From Curtobacterium sp. Leaf183 (GTDB lineage Bacteria > Actinomycetota > Actinomycetes > Actinomycetales > Microbacteriaceae), in NCBI RefSeq assembly GCF_001424385.1, contig NZ_LMPO01000001.1, positions 628,673-692,672 of the forward strand: 64,000 bases of DNA. Direction: 5' to 3'. Below the pieces are notes generated by a model. That model was not told where the DNA came from. It made no database searches and was given only the letters and a program-made list of their open reading frames with translations. A program made the translations under genes and the position numbers. Of this stretch, positions 17,979 through 27,022 are shown in pieces (the first letter of the stretch is position 1; every line of letters begins with the position of its first letter).

Positions 17979-18920
17979 TCACCCCAGCGGCTCCACGCCG
18001 TAGCTGGTGACCACCGCCCGCAGCTCGTCCAGGTAGGTCTGCGCCTGCACCGTCAGGGGCACGGAGGAGTGTGCGATCCACCCGATCTCGATGCGCTCGT
18101 CGACGTCGAGGGGGATGGCGACGATCTCCGGGTCCAGGTCGTCGCTGATCAGCCCGGTCGAGATCGTGTACCCGCCGAGCCCGATCATCAGGTTGAAGAT
18201 CGTCGCCCGGTCCGACACCCGGATCTCCCGCTTGCTGGACATCGTCGACAGGATCTCCTCGGCCAGGTAGAAGGAGTTGTTCGCGCCCTGGTCGAACGTC
18301 AGCCGAGGCAGGTCCGCCAGGTCGGCCAGGGTCGCGCGTTTCCGGGTCGCGATCGGGCTCCGCCGGGCCACGAAGATGTGCGGCTGGGCGACGAACAGCG
18401 GCGTGAACACGACCCCGGCGTCCCGCAGCAGCTTGCCGAGGACCTGCCGGTTGAAGTCGTTGCGGTACAGGATGCCGACTTCGCTGCGCAGGGTGCGGAC
18501 GTCCTCGATGATGTCCCACGTCCGTGTCTCACGCAGGGAGAACTCGTACTCGTCCGCAGCCGCCGCCTCGACCATGCGGACGAAGGCCTCCACCGCGAAC
18601 GAGTAGTGCTGGGCCGACACCCCGAGCAGCCGGCGTGACGGCTGCCCGCCGACGTACCGCTGCTCGAGCAGCGAGACCTGCTCGACGACCTGGCGGGCGT
18701 ATCCGAGGAACTCGACCCCGTCCACGGTGAGGACGACACCACGCGCCGAACGCACGAAGAGCGCCCGGCCGATCCGGGCCTCCAGGTCCTTCATCGCGGC
18801 CGACAGCGTCGGCTGCGCGACGTAGAGCAGGTCGGCGGCTGCGCTGATCGAGCCCTCGGTCGCGACCTCGATGAAGTACCGGAGCTGCTGCAGGGTGATG
18901 TCGTTCTGGACACGGGCCAT
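17979..18920 (-). CDS. LysR-family regulator, probable activator of mesX-mesD
   Basis: A 313-residue regulator. The LysR winged helix spans residues 8-66 (ITLQQLRYFIEVATEGSISA, then AADLLYVAQPTLSAAMKDLE); the rest is the two-lobed effector domain. It is divergent from the methionine synthase genes with only 72 bases between the start codons, and short inverted repeats of LysR type lie there. By analogy with MetR it may respond to a methionine-pathway intermediate, but the sequence does not identify one. Confidence 0.88.
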   Translation of the reverse strand: MARVQNDITLQQLRYFIEVATEGSISAAADLLYVAQPTLSAAMKDLEARIGRALFVRSARGVVLTVDGVEFLGYARQVVEQVSLLEQRYVGGQPSRRLLGVSAQHYSFAVEAFVRMVEAAAADEYEFSLRETRTWDIIEDVRTLRSEVGILYRNDFNRQVLGKLLRDAGVVFTPLFVAQPHIFVARRSPIATRKRATLADLADLPRLTFDQGANNSFYLAEEILSTMSSKREIRVSDRATIFNLMIGLGGYTISTGLISDDLDPEIVAIPLDVDERIEIGWIAHSSVPLTVQAQTYLDELRAVVTSYGVEPLG

Positions 18921-18945
18921 AGGCGGAGGCTATACGACCGCATAG
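18919..18945. promoter_or_regulatory. LysR-type binding sites in the mes divergent promoter
   Basis: ATAG (18919) - N7 - CTAT (18930) - N8 - ATAG (18942) gives two overlapping inverted repeats of the T-N11-A kind. The first overlaps the LysR start codon, which would allow autoregulation. Confidence 0.5.
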
Positions 18946-18992
18946 CGACTCGGTATTACCTGATGACCCGCGCCTCCCGTCATGATCGAGGA

Positions 18993-19964
18993 ATGGCGAA
19001 TGACCTGACCTTCAGCATCACGCGGACGCGGTTCGACGAGGACTACTCCCCCGCCGACAGCTCCCGGCTGACCACGAACTTCGCCAACCTGGCGCGCGGC
19101 GAGCACCGGCAGCAGAACCTGCGCAACGCCCTCGCCATGATCGACCGCCGCTGCAACGACCTGGCTGCCGGGGGTCCGGCCGCCGACCGGTACCGGGTGG
19201 AGCTCGACATCGTCTCCGTCACGGCGCACTTCGTCGACGACGGCGCCGACGGTGCGTTCCCGCTGCTCGAGATGCTCGACGTCACGATCCTCGACCAGCA
19301 CACCGGCGAGCGCCACCAGGGCATCCTCGGCAACAACTTCTCGTCGTACCTGCGGGACTACGACTTCGCGGTGCTGCTGCCGTCGGCTCCATCGCTGCCG
19401 GCCGACTTCGGACACCTGCACGGGCAGCTGTTCCAGCGCTTCCTGGAGTCCTCGGCGTTCCGCGCGGAGTTCGACCTCGAGCCGGTCGTCTGCATCAGCG
19501 TCTCGACCAGCCAGACCTACCGACAGAACGGCTTCGTGCACCCAGTCCTCGGCGCCGAGTACGAGCACGAGCACTCCTCGCTCACCGATGACTACTTCGG
19601 TCGGATGGGCATGCAGGTCCGGTACTTCATGCCCCCGGGCGGCAGGGCCCCGCTCGCGTTCTACTCCCGCGGCGACCTGCTCAGCGACTACTCGGACCTG
19701 CAGCTCATCGGCACGATCAGCACGATGGAGACGTTCCAACAGATCTACCGCCCGGAGATCTACAACGCGAACACCCCGGCGCCGAGCACCTACCGCCCGA
19801 GCCTCGCGCACGAGGACTACACGGTGCCGCCCGTCTCCTACGACCGCGAGGAGCGGAGCCGCCTCGCCATCACCCAGGGCCGGTACACCGAGGAGCACCT
19901 CGTCACGCCGCACCGGGCGCTCCTCGAGCAGTGGGCATCCCGTCCCACAGCCGTGGCCGTCTGA
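18993..19964 (+). CDS. mesX: MesX, DUF1852 partner of methionine synthase
   Basis: A 323-residue DUF1852 protein. DUF1852 proteins (MesX) are required by the oxygen-dependent, folate-independent methionine synthase MesD. Recognisable segments are RFDEDYSPADSSRLTTNFAN at the N-terminus and RQNGFVHPVLGAEYEHEHSS in the middle, rich in acidic and histidine residues that could bind metal. The ATG at 18993 gives the family's normal N-terminus; an upstream in-frame ATG at 18963 is less likely. The mesD gene follows after 41 bases. Confidence 0.85.
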   Translation: MANDLTFSITRTRFDEDYSPADSSRLTTNFANLARGEHRQQNLRNALAMIDRRCNDLAAGGPAADRYRVELDIVSVTAHFVDDGADGAFPLLEMLDVTILDQHTGERHQGILGNNFSSYLRDYDFAVLLPSAPSLPADFGHLHGQLFQRFLESSAFRAEFDLEPVVCISVSTSQTYRQNGFVHPVLGAEYEHEHSSLTDDYFGRMGMQVRYFMPPGGRAPLAFYSRGDLLSDYSDLQLIGTISTMETFQQIYRPEIYNANTPAPSTYRPSLAHEDYTVPPVSYDREERSRLAITQGRYTEEHLVTPHRALLEQWASRPTAVAV

Positions 19965-20005
19965 CCCATTTCCCGCTTCCTCGACCGTCTGGATCTCCTC
20001 CGCCC

Positions 20006-21055
20006 ATGAGCACCCTCCTGCCCACCGCCATCGTCGGCAGCCTGCCGAAACCGTCCTGGCTCGCCGAGCCCGAGCAGCTGTGGTCCCCCTGGCGGCTCGA
20101 CGGCGCCGCCCTCGCCGAGGGCAAGCAGGACGCACTCCGCGCCGCCGTGCACGAGCAGGAGCGCGCCGGCCTCGACATCGTCAGCGACGGCGAGCAGACC
20201 CGCCAGCACTTCGTCACGACGTTCATCGAGCACCTGGATGGTGTCGACCTCGAGCGCAAGGAGACCGTCCGGATCCGCGACCGGTATGACGCGGCCGTCC
20301 CGACCGTCGTCGGTGCCGTCAGCCGCCGGGCGCCCGTGTTCGTGGACGACGCGCGCTTCCTGCGCGCCCAGACCGATCGCCCGATCAAGTGGGCACTGCC
20401 CGGCCCGATGACGATGATCGACACGCTCTCCGACCAGCACTACAAGAGCCGCGAGAAGCTGGCGTGGGAGTTCGCCACGATCCTCAACCAAGAGGCCCGC
20501 GAGCTCGAAGCCGCCGGCGTCGACATCATCCAGTTCGACGAGCCCGCCTTCACCGTCTTCCACGACGAGGTGCAGGACTGGGGCGTCGCCGCGCTCGAAC
20601 GCGCCACCGAGGGCCTGCGCGCCGAGACGGTCGTGCACATCTGTTACGGCTACGGGATCGAGGCGAACAACCGGTGGAAGGAGACGCTCGGGGCCGAGTG
20701 GCGCCAGTACGAGCAGTCGTTCCCGCTCCTGCAGCAGTCGTCGATCGACATCGTCTCGCTCGAGTGCATCCACTCCCACGTGCCGCTGGAGCTCGTCGAG
20801 CTCATCCGCGGGAAGAAGGTCATGCTCGGCGCGATCGACGTCGCGACCGAGACTGTGGAGACGCCGGAAGAGGTCGCGGAGGTGCTCCGTCGGGCACTCC
20901 AGTTCGTCGATGCGGACAAGCTCATCCCGAGTTCGAACTGCGGGATGGCGCCGCTCGCGCGGGGCGCAGCGCTCGAGAAGCTCGGCGCGCTGTCCGCCGG
21001 CGCGGACGTCGTCCGAGCGGAGCTCGTCGGTGCTGCAGTGCCGGCAGCGAGCTAG
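20006..21055 (+). CDS. mesD: MesD, core-type methionine synthase
   Basis: A 349-residue protein corresponding only to the catalytic C-terminal half of MetE. Zinc-ligand motifs are visible: H in VVHICYGYG with the following cysteine, and the C-terminal cysteine in PSSNCGMAPL. The methyl-acceptor region IQFDEPAF and the VGSLPKP start are also typical. It makes methionine from homocysteine without 5-methyltetrahydrofolate when paired with MesX (established for this family). It is co-directional with mesX and likely controlled by the divergent LysR regulator. Confidence 0.88.
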   Translation: MSTLLPTAIVGSLPKPSWLAEPEQLWSPWRLDGAALAEGKQDALRAAVHEQERAGLDIVSDGEQTRQHFVTTFIEHLDGVDLERKETVRIRDRYDAAVPTVVGAVSRRAPVFVDDARFLRAQTDRPIKWALPGPMTMIDTLSDQHYKSREKLAWEFATILNQEARELEAAGVDIIQFDEPAFTVFHDEVQDWGVAALERATEGLRAETVVHICYGYGIEANNRWKETLGAEWRQYEQSFPLLQQSSIDIVSLECIHSHVPLELVELIRGKKVMLGAIDVATETVETPEEVAEVLRRALQFVDADKLIPSSNCGMAPLARGAALEKLGALSAGADVVRAELVGAAVPAAS

Positions 21056-21065
21056 CGGCTCGGCT

Positions 21066-21090
21066 CCGGCCAGCAGCTCACGTTGGCCGG
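21066..21090 (+). terminator. hairpin after mesD
   Basis: CCGGCCA (21066-21072) pairs with TGGCCGG (21084-21090) across 11 bases, 11 bases after the mesD stop. No U-tract. Confidence 0.4.
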
Positions 21091-21133
21091 GCGCTCCGTT
21101 CTCCGCGCCTGACTGTCGGTCAGCTCGAGGTCG

Positions 21134-21631
21134 TCACTCCTGACCCTCGAGGCTCATCGTGTCGAAGTCACCCGCAATGCACTGCGAGCTGCCGTCGATC
21201 GTGTACCCCCGAGGATCTGCGCGGAAGTCCGAAGAACTCACCGGACCGCCCCTGCCCCGCACCCCGAGGATGGGGTCCTCACCCCCGGTCTGGTACCGCT
21301 CGGTCGTGACGCCGAGGTCCTTCCAGTGGCGCTCCACTGCTACGACATCGGCCTTCGGATCGACGCTCGCAGAACGGACCATCGCGTAGACGTACTGAAC
21401 GCCGCCTTGCTCCAGACCGAGACCGCACTTCCCGAGCCCGGGACCATCACTGACTCCCCACCCGTCGCCCACGATCGTGGTCGATTCCTCGACGAACGTG
21501 ACGATGGACTGTTTCGCTTCTTTCGCGTTCATGCCAGATCCTTCGCTGCAACCAGTGAGAAGGGCGACGGTGAGCAGGCCTGCTCCTGTCGCCCAGAGGA
21601 CGGTGACGACTCCTCGCCGAGGTGGTTTAAT
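21134..21631 (-). CDS. small lipoprotein, putative partner of the DUF1023 hydrolase
   Basis: The conventional first ATG (21532) would give a 132-residue protein without export signal. In the same frame upstream, however, lies a textbook lipoprotein signal: KPPRRGVVTVLWATGAGLLT, then VALLTGC. The only plausible start for it is an ATT at 21631, with AAGGA eight bases upstream, giving 165 residues. The mature part has two cysteines and no known domain. It follows the DUF1023 gene after 46 bases on the same strand, so the two are probably co-transcribed; a surface or immunity-like role is inferred. A frameshift near the 5' end is the alternative to an ATT start. Confidence 0.6.
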   Translation of the reverse strand: MKPPRRGVVTVLWATGAGLLTVALLTGCSEGSGMNAKEAKQSIVTFVEESTTIVGDGWGVSDGPGLGKCGLGLEQGGVQYVYAMVRSASVDPKADVVAVERHWKDLGVTTERYQTGGEDPILGVRGRGGPVSSSDFRADPRGYTIDGSSQCIAGDFDTMSLEGQE

Positions 21632-21677
21632 CTGGCGGTTCCTTCCAGATCGGCTCGCTTCAGCGAGATCGGCGTGA

Positions 21678-23564
21678 TCACTTCGTCAACAGTTCTGGCT
21701 GGCCGGTCGTGGCGTACGCGACGTTCTGCAGCGACTGCGTGTTCTCGTCGAGGTACCCGCCGCCGTACCAGGTGTGCACCCCGTGGTAGCGGACGGGTTC
21801 GAGGCCTGGATCTCCATCGGCGCCGAAGCTCGTGGCACCGAATTCCGGCGCGGTCGGATCCTGGTGGTGATCAGTACTGAAGTCGCGTCCGACTGCCGCC
21901 CATTCGTCGCCGCTCCAGTGCTCGATGATCGGCTTCACCACTTCTGCCTGCCCCGCGTAGACCGCATCCGCATGGATCTCGTCCGCCCCGTGGATGCTGT
22001 CCGGGATGCCCGCTGATGCGATGGCGGTGAACGAATCGACGTGCACGCCCTCGGTCGTGAGCGCGTAGGACGCAGTCGTCGTGCCGTAGGAGTGCCCGAG
22101 GACATTGACCGTGGGCATGGTGACGGCCCTCGTCGCGTCCAGGCCCATGATCGACGCGGCCAGCTTCTCCCCACCGGCTTTCGCGAAGTCACTGCCGAAC
22201 ACGGCGGCACTCGCCGGCGGGACCGGCGGCGCCTCGTACCCCATCCACGCGACGGCAGCGTTCGTGGAGCCGCGACCCAGGGGGACCGCCTTGGCTTGCT
22301 CGCTATAGACGTTCTGAGCCGCATCCGTCCAATCGGTCATGCTGCACGTGTTCGCCCCCATCCCCGGCACCGCCCAGGTGACGTTGGTCGCTTCATCCAG
22401 ATCTCCGATGGAGACGGCGGCCAGAGGGGGATGGTCTGCGCTGAGCACCGTGAGCGTGCGAGGGCCTTTGCGGCCGTTGGGATTGAGAGAAGCCTTGATC
22501 GATTCGAGTGCGGAAAGGTCCGCCGCGTCCTTGCGTGCTGCAGCGCTGTAGACGCGGTCCGGACGATCGAGGTCGTCCAGGAAGTGTTGCGCGGACGCGA
22601 TCCGACGATCGAGCACGGCGACGTTCGCAGCGCTGCGCGCCCAGTACGGTGCCCCTTCGAGGTTGCCCAACACGGTCAACACCGAGGTCGGAAGCAGTGC
22701 GAGGTCCGGAGCGTCTTCCTTCGTGAGACCGAGGTCCGTCCACATCGCGGCGACCTCGGTCGGGGTCAGTCCCGTCGCGAAGAGCCGTTGGACGTCTCGG
22801 ACGAGCTCGTCGTCGGTCACCCCGCCGATCGCGGCATTCGTCAGCGATCCGACGCCTCCTGCCTGCTCGAACGCGTCGGCGATGCGGTCGATCCACGCAG
22901 CATCGGCTCGGTTCTCCTCGAGGAACCGTTCGAACCCCGTCAGGAAGGTGCATCCGTCGATCGTCACCCAGGAGCACGACGCGGTGAAGGCTCTCCACGA
23001 GCTCGCGAGCATCGAGGCCTTCGCTGCAGCAGCAGCATCGTTCGCCCGGCTGACCGAGCTGAAGTCACGCAGTCGCGCCGGGTCCGCCGAGCTCCGACCG
23101 TGCCCCGCGCCACCCCCGGACCGCCGTCGTTCACGGGGCGTGAACGCTGCGTGGATCGACGGCGGTCGGATCGCGACCTCCGACGGTTTCGGCGCGCGGA
23201 TCGAGACCGGAGGCAACGTGGTGGTCACGAGCAGCGACGTCGCCGCGGCGTGCTGGCGGTCGCGTTCGGCTGCGTTCCAGACATCAAGGGCGTCCAGCCG
23301 TTCCTCCTCGGCCTCGGCAGCGGTCTTGGCGTCGCGGACCTGACTGACGAGGTCGTTCAGGACGGTCGCCAGCTTGCCCCGATCAGTTGACTCGGCCGAG
23401 GCGGACTCGGTGAACCTGTCGGCGTAGGCGCCGGAGAAGTCCGCCGCTGCTTCCTCGACGGCGGACCGACGGACTCCCGACTGCGCACGGAGCTCGTCCT
23501 CAGCCGAGGTGGCCGCTCTGATGACGCCGTCTGCTGCCGTCGCGTCGAACGCGATCTTCCCCAT
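21678..23564 (-). CDS. DUF1023 alpha/beta-hydrolase with WXG-like N-terminus
   Basis: A 628-residue protein without a signal peptide. Residues 1-110 are a long helical, Ala/Glu-rich segment like ESX/LXG export domains. Residues about 210-290 hold helix-loop repeats (AAIGGVTDDELVRDVQRLFA). From 370 on lies a DUF1023 alpha/beta-hydrolase domain with the nucleophile elbow GHSYG (S492) and a late HGVHTWYGGGY segment that may supply the catalytic histidine. The preceding 23.6-kb intergenic carries GGAGGGG before the ATG. Export by a type VII-like route is inferred. Substrate unknown. Confidence 0.8.
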   Translation of the reverse strand: MGKIAFDATAADGVIRAATSAEDELRAQSGVRRSAVEEAAADFSGAYADRFTESASAESTDRGKLATVLNDLVSQVRDAKTAAEAEEERLDALDVWNAAERDRQHAAATSLLVTTTLPPVSIRAPKPSEVAIRPPSIHAAFTPRERRRSGGGAGHGRSSADPARLRDFSSVSRANDAAAAAKASMLASSWRAFTASCSWVTIDGCTFLTGFERFLEENRADAAWIDRIADAFEQAGGVGSLTNAAIGGVTDDELVRDVQRLFATGLTPTEVAAMWTDLGLTKEDAPDLALLPTSVLTVLGNLEGAPYWARSAANVAVLDRRIASAQHFLDDLDRPDRVYSAAARKDAADLSALESIKASLNPNGRKGPRTLTVLSADHPPLAAVSIGDLDEATNVTWAVPGMGANTCSMTDWTDAAQNVYSEQAKAVPLGRGSTNAAVAWMGYEAPPVPPASAAVFGSDFAKAGGEKLAASIMGLDATRAVTMPTVNVLGHSYGTTTASYALTTEGVHVDSFTAIASAGIPDSIHGADEIHADAVYAGQAEVVKPIIEHWSGDEWAAVGRDFSTDHHQDPTAPEFGATSFGADGDPGLEPVRYHGVHTWYGGGYLDENTQSLQNVAYATTGQPELLTK

Positions 23565-23779
23565 GAAATCCCCCTCCGGCCCACCCCGGTCCGGGTTCCG
23601 ACCCTAGCGGGAATCTCGACCGACATGCACGTATTCCACATTCCGGTTTTCAATCGGGCGGAGGTTCGAGCCGCGGGCCGCCACTGGCCCCACACGTCCA
23701 CGGACATCCCGCGACGCGCTCGGGCCGGCCGCACGGGCAATGACACAAGCGGGTCAGGCCAGGGGCGTTGACTACACGC

Positions 23780-24205
23780 ATGATCACCAAGAGCAAGATC
23801 CACGAGGTCGAGAACGCGCCAGTCCGAGACCGTGACGGCGCATCGGTCGGCAAGGTCGCGCAGGTCTTCCCCTCCGACGAGGACGGCAGCGCCGCGTTCG
23901 TCAGCGTCGCGACAGGACTCTTCGGAGGCCACACCGCGCTCGTCCCGGTCGGAGACGCCACCTTCGACGGGAAGGACCTGCACGTCGGGTACGCGAAGAG
24001 CGCGATCAAGGGTGCGCCGTCCCCCGGAGCCGGAAGCACCTTGTCCCTCGCCGAGGAGAACGCCGCCCGCAAGCACTTCGGGCTGTCCCCCGCCGGCAAG
24101 GCGACCGGCGACATGGGCGACCCGCACGAGAACCTCGACCAGGCCGGTACCGGTCCTGCGGGTGCAGACGACACCGAGGGCGCGGGGACGACCCCGCCGG
24201 CGTGA
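23780..24205 (+). CDS. PRC-barrel domain protein
   Basis: A 141-residue protein with an N-terminal PRC-barrel (residues about 1-80: ENAPVRDRDGASVGKVAQVF, later VPVGDATFDGKDLHVGY). The remainder is a charged, Gly/Asp-rich tail. PRC barrels bind RNA or protein partners in ribosome maturation and photosynthesis, and are common in stress-linked small actinobacterial proteins. A TTGACT box ends exactly 6 bases before the ATG, suggesting a leaderless mRNA. Confidence 0.8.
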   Translation: MITKSKIHEVENAPVRDRDGASVGKVAQVFPSDEDGSAAFVSVATGLFGGHTALVPVGDATFDGKDLHVGYAKSAIKGAPSPGAGSTLSLAEENAARKHFGLSPAGKATGDMGDPHENLDQAGTGPAGADDTEGAGTTPPA

Positions 24206-24296
24206 GCAGCGGCCTCCCCGCCCTGAGGGTCGGTGCTGTCGTGACGCGGCCGGCAGCGCACGGCTCCCGCGGTGGCGGCAGGCGCAGGATGGCGTG

Positions 24297-25493
24297 GTGA
24301 CCACCCCCACCCGAGCCACCGGCCTCGACGCCCTGCACGAGTTCGTCCCGCACGCCGGCGCCGACTACCGGCGCGACCGCAACCACGACCTCGGCCCCGC
24401 GCGGACCAACGTCTCCGGCCTGTCGCCGTACCTGCGGCACCGCCTGGTCACCGAGCAGGAGGTCGTCGACGCCGTCCTGTCCCGACGCAGCCTGCAGTCG
24501 GCGGAGAAGTTCGTGCAGGAGGTCTTCTGGCGCACCTACTGGAAGGGCTGGCTCGAGCAGCGCCCGGCGGTCTGGCGCCGCTACCGCGCCGACGTCAGCG
24601 ACCTGCTCGCGGGAGACCTCCCCTCCCACTACGAGGACGTGCTCGCCGGCCGCTCCGGCATCGACGCGATGGACGCCTGGGTCCGCGAGCTCATCGAGAC
24701 GGGGTACCTGCACAACCACACGCGCATGTGGTTCGCGAGCATCTGGATCTTCACCCTCGAGCTGCCGTGGCAACTCGGCGCCGACTTCTTCTACCGCCAC
24801 CTGCTCGACGGTGATGCCGCCTCGAACACGCTGTCCTGGCGATGGGTGGCCGGGCTCCAGACCCGCGGCAAGACGTACCTGGCGACGACGGAGAACATCG
24901 CCCGGTACACCGACGGGCGGTTCGCGCCCACCGGCCTGGCCACCGAGGCTCGTGGACTCGACGAGGAGCCCTTCCCCGCCTCCACACCGGTCCCGTCCGA
25001 CGACGTCGACGGGCGCCCCGGGGACCGCGTCGGACTGCTCCTGCACGAGGAGGACCTCGAGGCCGAGAGCCTGCTGGCCGAGCACCCCTCACTCGCACGG
25101 TCGATCCGTGCGACAGCGGTGACCGCCGATCCCGAGCAGCGCTCCCCGGCGGCAGTGTCCGCACCCGTACTGGCGTTCACCGCCGGTGCGGTCGCCGACG
25201 CAGCATCACGGACAACGGACGCCAGCGGACGTCCCGCGACAGTGCTCGACTCGGCCGCACCCTCCGCCGTCGTCAAGTGGGCAGCGGCCGAAGGTCTCGA
25301 CTCGGTCGTCGTCCCCTACGCACCGGTTGGCCCCGTCCACGAGCGACTCGAGGTCCTGCGCGCCCGACTCGACTCGGAGGGCATCGGTCTCGTCACCATC
25401 CGCCGGCGCTGGGACGGCCGAGCGTGGCCGTACGCGTCGCGCGGCTTCTTCCCGTTCCGCGAGCGCATTCCCGGCCTCATCGATCAGCGCTAG
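24297..25493 (+). CDS. photolyase/cryptochrome-like protein with FAD domain first
   Basis: A 398-residue protein. Residues 1-210 match the C-terminal FAD-binding domain of photolyases: TNVSGLSPYLRHR (37-49), YLHNHTRMWFAS (137-148), DGDAASNTLSWRWVAGLQT (171-189). The usual N-terminal antenna domain does not precede it. Instead the C-terminal part (about 228-398) contains GLLLHEEDLE and, at the end, SRGFFPFRERIP, which look like pieces of the antenna domain placed after the FAD domain. The GTG at 24297 is chosen because CAGGAT lies exactly 6 bases before it. DNA repair or light sensing is inferred; catalytic activity is not established. Confidence 0.75.
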   Translation: MTTPTRATGLDALHEFVPHAGADYRRDRNHDLGPARTNVSGLSPYLRHRLVTEQEVVDAVLSRRSLQSAEKFVQEVFWRTYWKGWLEQRPAVWRRYRADVSDLLAGDLPSHYEDVLAGRSGIDAMDAWVRELIETGYLHNHTRMWFASIWIFTLELPWQLGADFFYRHLLDGDAASNTLSWRWVAGLQTRGKTYLATTENIARYTDGRFAPTGLATEARGLDEEPFPASTPVPSDDVDGRPGDRVGLLLHEEDLEAESLLAEHPSLARSIRATAVTADPEQRSPAAVSAPVLAFTAGAVADAASRTTDASGRPATVLDSAAPSAVVKWAAAEGLDSVVVPYAPVGPVHERLEVLRARLDSEGIGLVTIRRRWDGRAWPYASRGFFPFRERIPGLIDQR

Positions 25494-25545
25494 CCGACGC
25501 CGGCTCGAGGATCCGTCTGGCTGGCTCCGTCCCAGCCTGGAGGCT

Positions 25546-25563
25546 CGGGGCGGCTCCGCCCCG
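25546..25563. terminator. GC hairpin between convergent genes
   Basis: CGGGGCGG and CCGCCCCG are separated by two bases; located between the ends of the photolyase-like and MFS genes, 53 bases after the former. Confidence 0.5.
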
Positions 25564-25611
25564 CAGCTTGCGTCGTGGGGCCGGTAGCCATCCGTCGTGG
25601 TGTCGCGAGGC

Positions 25612-26889
25612 TCACGCCCGGTTCGCCGCCGCCCTCGCGGCATACCCCCACGCGACGAGCGCCCCGACGACCAGCCCCGCCGAGAAGATCGCGATCGCGC
25701 CGTTCACCCCGAGCAGCGTGCCGACCACACCGAGCGTCACGCCACCGCCGGTCCGCAACCCCGACGCGAACATCCCGAACACCCCAAGGGTCCGCCCACG
25801 CTCGCCCGCCGGCGCCTCGAGCTGCACCAGGCTCTGCGCGATCGACATCGAGGCGATCTCCCCCATGCCCGCGATGACGAGCACCACGAGGGCGACCACG
25901 ACGCTCGACGTCAGCGAGAACGCGAGCACCGCGCCACCGAACACCACGGTCGCCAGGACAGCGGCGCGAAGCGACGGCTTCAACAGCCCGGTCGCCTCCA
26001 GCAGGAAGCCACCGACCACTCCCCCGAGGCCCATCGCGAACAACAGCGCACCGTACGTGGCATCCGCGCCGGAACGGCCCGCCAGCCCGTTCGCGAACTC
26101 CGGCATCGCCGAGGGCAGCGCGTTGCCGACGGTGATCGCCACCAGACCACCGATCACGATCATCGCGACGATGACGTGGTTCGACCCGATACTGCGCAGC
26201 ACGCGCACGACTTCGCGGAGCGTCATGCGCGGAGGCGCGTCCAGATCAGCAGCATCACGCACATGCCCGGTGAAGCGCGTCCGACCCATCTGGATCATCA
26301 TCGGCAGGTAGAGCAGCACGTTGACGAAGATGCCGACCGTCGGTCCGAGCTGCAGCAGGAGCACCGATCCGACGACCGGACCCAGCAGGATGCCGAGGCT
26401 CTGGAACGTCGAGTTCATCCGCACCGCGCTGGGAAGGTCGCGCTTCTCGACGAAGTCGTGCAGGAGCATCTGCTCGGCCGGGGCCCACAACGCGCCCGCA
26501 GCACCGTGGCCGAGCAACAGGACGCAAGCCCATCCGACGCTGAGCGAATCGGTCAGGAACAGCACGCCCCACCCGATCGAGACCAGCATGAACAACGCCT
26601 GCGCGACCTGGATGATCCGCCGGCAGTCGTACTTCTCCGCGAGCGAGCCAGACCACACCGAGAGCAGCAGGAACGGCAACCAGTGGCTGATCACCTGGAA
26701 CCCGACCAGGGTCGGCGAGTGGAACGTCTGCCAGAGGACCCAGTAGCTGATGACGTGCTCGGTGTTGTCCGCCATCATCGACAGCCCCGACGTGAACAGG
26801 TACGGCCGGGAGCTCCGGTTGCGGAGGGCTGCGAAGCGCCGCGGTCCCGTCGTCCGCACGTCGGGAACAGGTGGCTCGAACTCAGTCAT
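25612..26889 (-). CDS. MFS transporter
   Basis: A 425-residue, twelve-helix major facilitator with hydrophobic segments throughout, for example HWLPFLLLSVWSGSLAEKYD, which carries the loop 2-3 type motif after the second helix. A GGAG lies 9 bases before the ATG at 26889. It resembles the MFS_3/EntS branch of exporters. Substrate cannot be predicted. It is divergent from a second MFS gene with 133 bases between the starts. Confidence 0.82.
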   Translation of the reverse strand: MTEFEPPVPDVRTTGPRRFAALRNRSSRPYLFTSGLSMMADNTEHVISYWVLWQTFHSPTLVGFQVISHWLPFLLLSVWSGSLAEKYDCRRIIQVAQALFMLVSIGWGVLFLTDSLSVGWACVLLLGHGAAGALWAPAEQMLLHDFVEKRDLPSAVRMNSTFQSLGILLGPVVGSVLLLQLGPTVGIFVNVLLYLPMMIQMGRTRFTGHVRDAADLDAPPRMTLREVVRVLRSIGSNHVIVAMIVIGGLVAITVGNALPSAMPEFANGLAGRSGADATYGALLFAMGLGGVVGGFLLEATGLLKPSLRAAVLATVVFGGAVLAFSLTSSVVVALVVLVIAGMGEIASMSIAQSLVQLEAPAGERGRTLGVFGMFASGLRTGGGVTLGVVGTLLGVNGAIAIFSAGLVVGALVAWGYAARAAANRA

Positions 26890-27010
26890 GCAAGGCGCTC
26901 CGATGAAGGTCTGTTCCCGCAGTATCCCGCTTCCCGGTGCTTTTCTCCGACCGTCGTGGAGACGCACGAGCGCAGACGCCCGCGCCCCCGCGACGAAGCA
27001 CCCTCACCCC

Positions 27011-27016
27011 TAGACT
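27011..27016 (+). promoter_or_regulatory. -10 box, leaderless promoter
   Basis: TAGACT followed by six bases and the ATG at 27023; no ribosome-binding site is seen. Confidence 0.55.
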
Positions 27017-27022
27017 CGGCAG

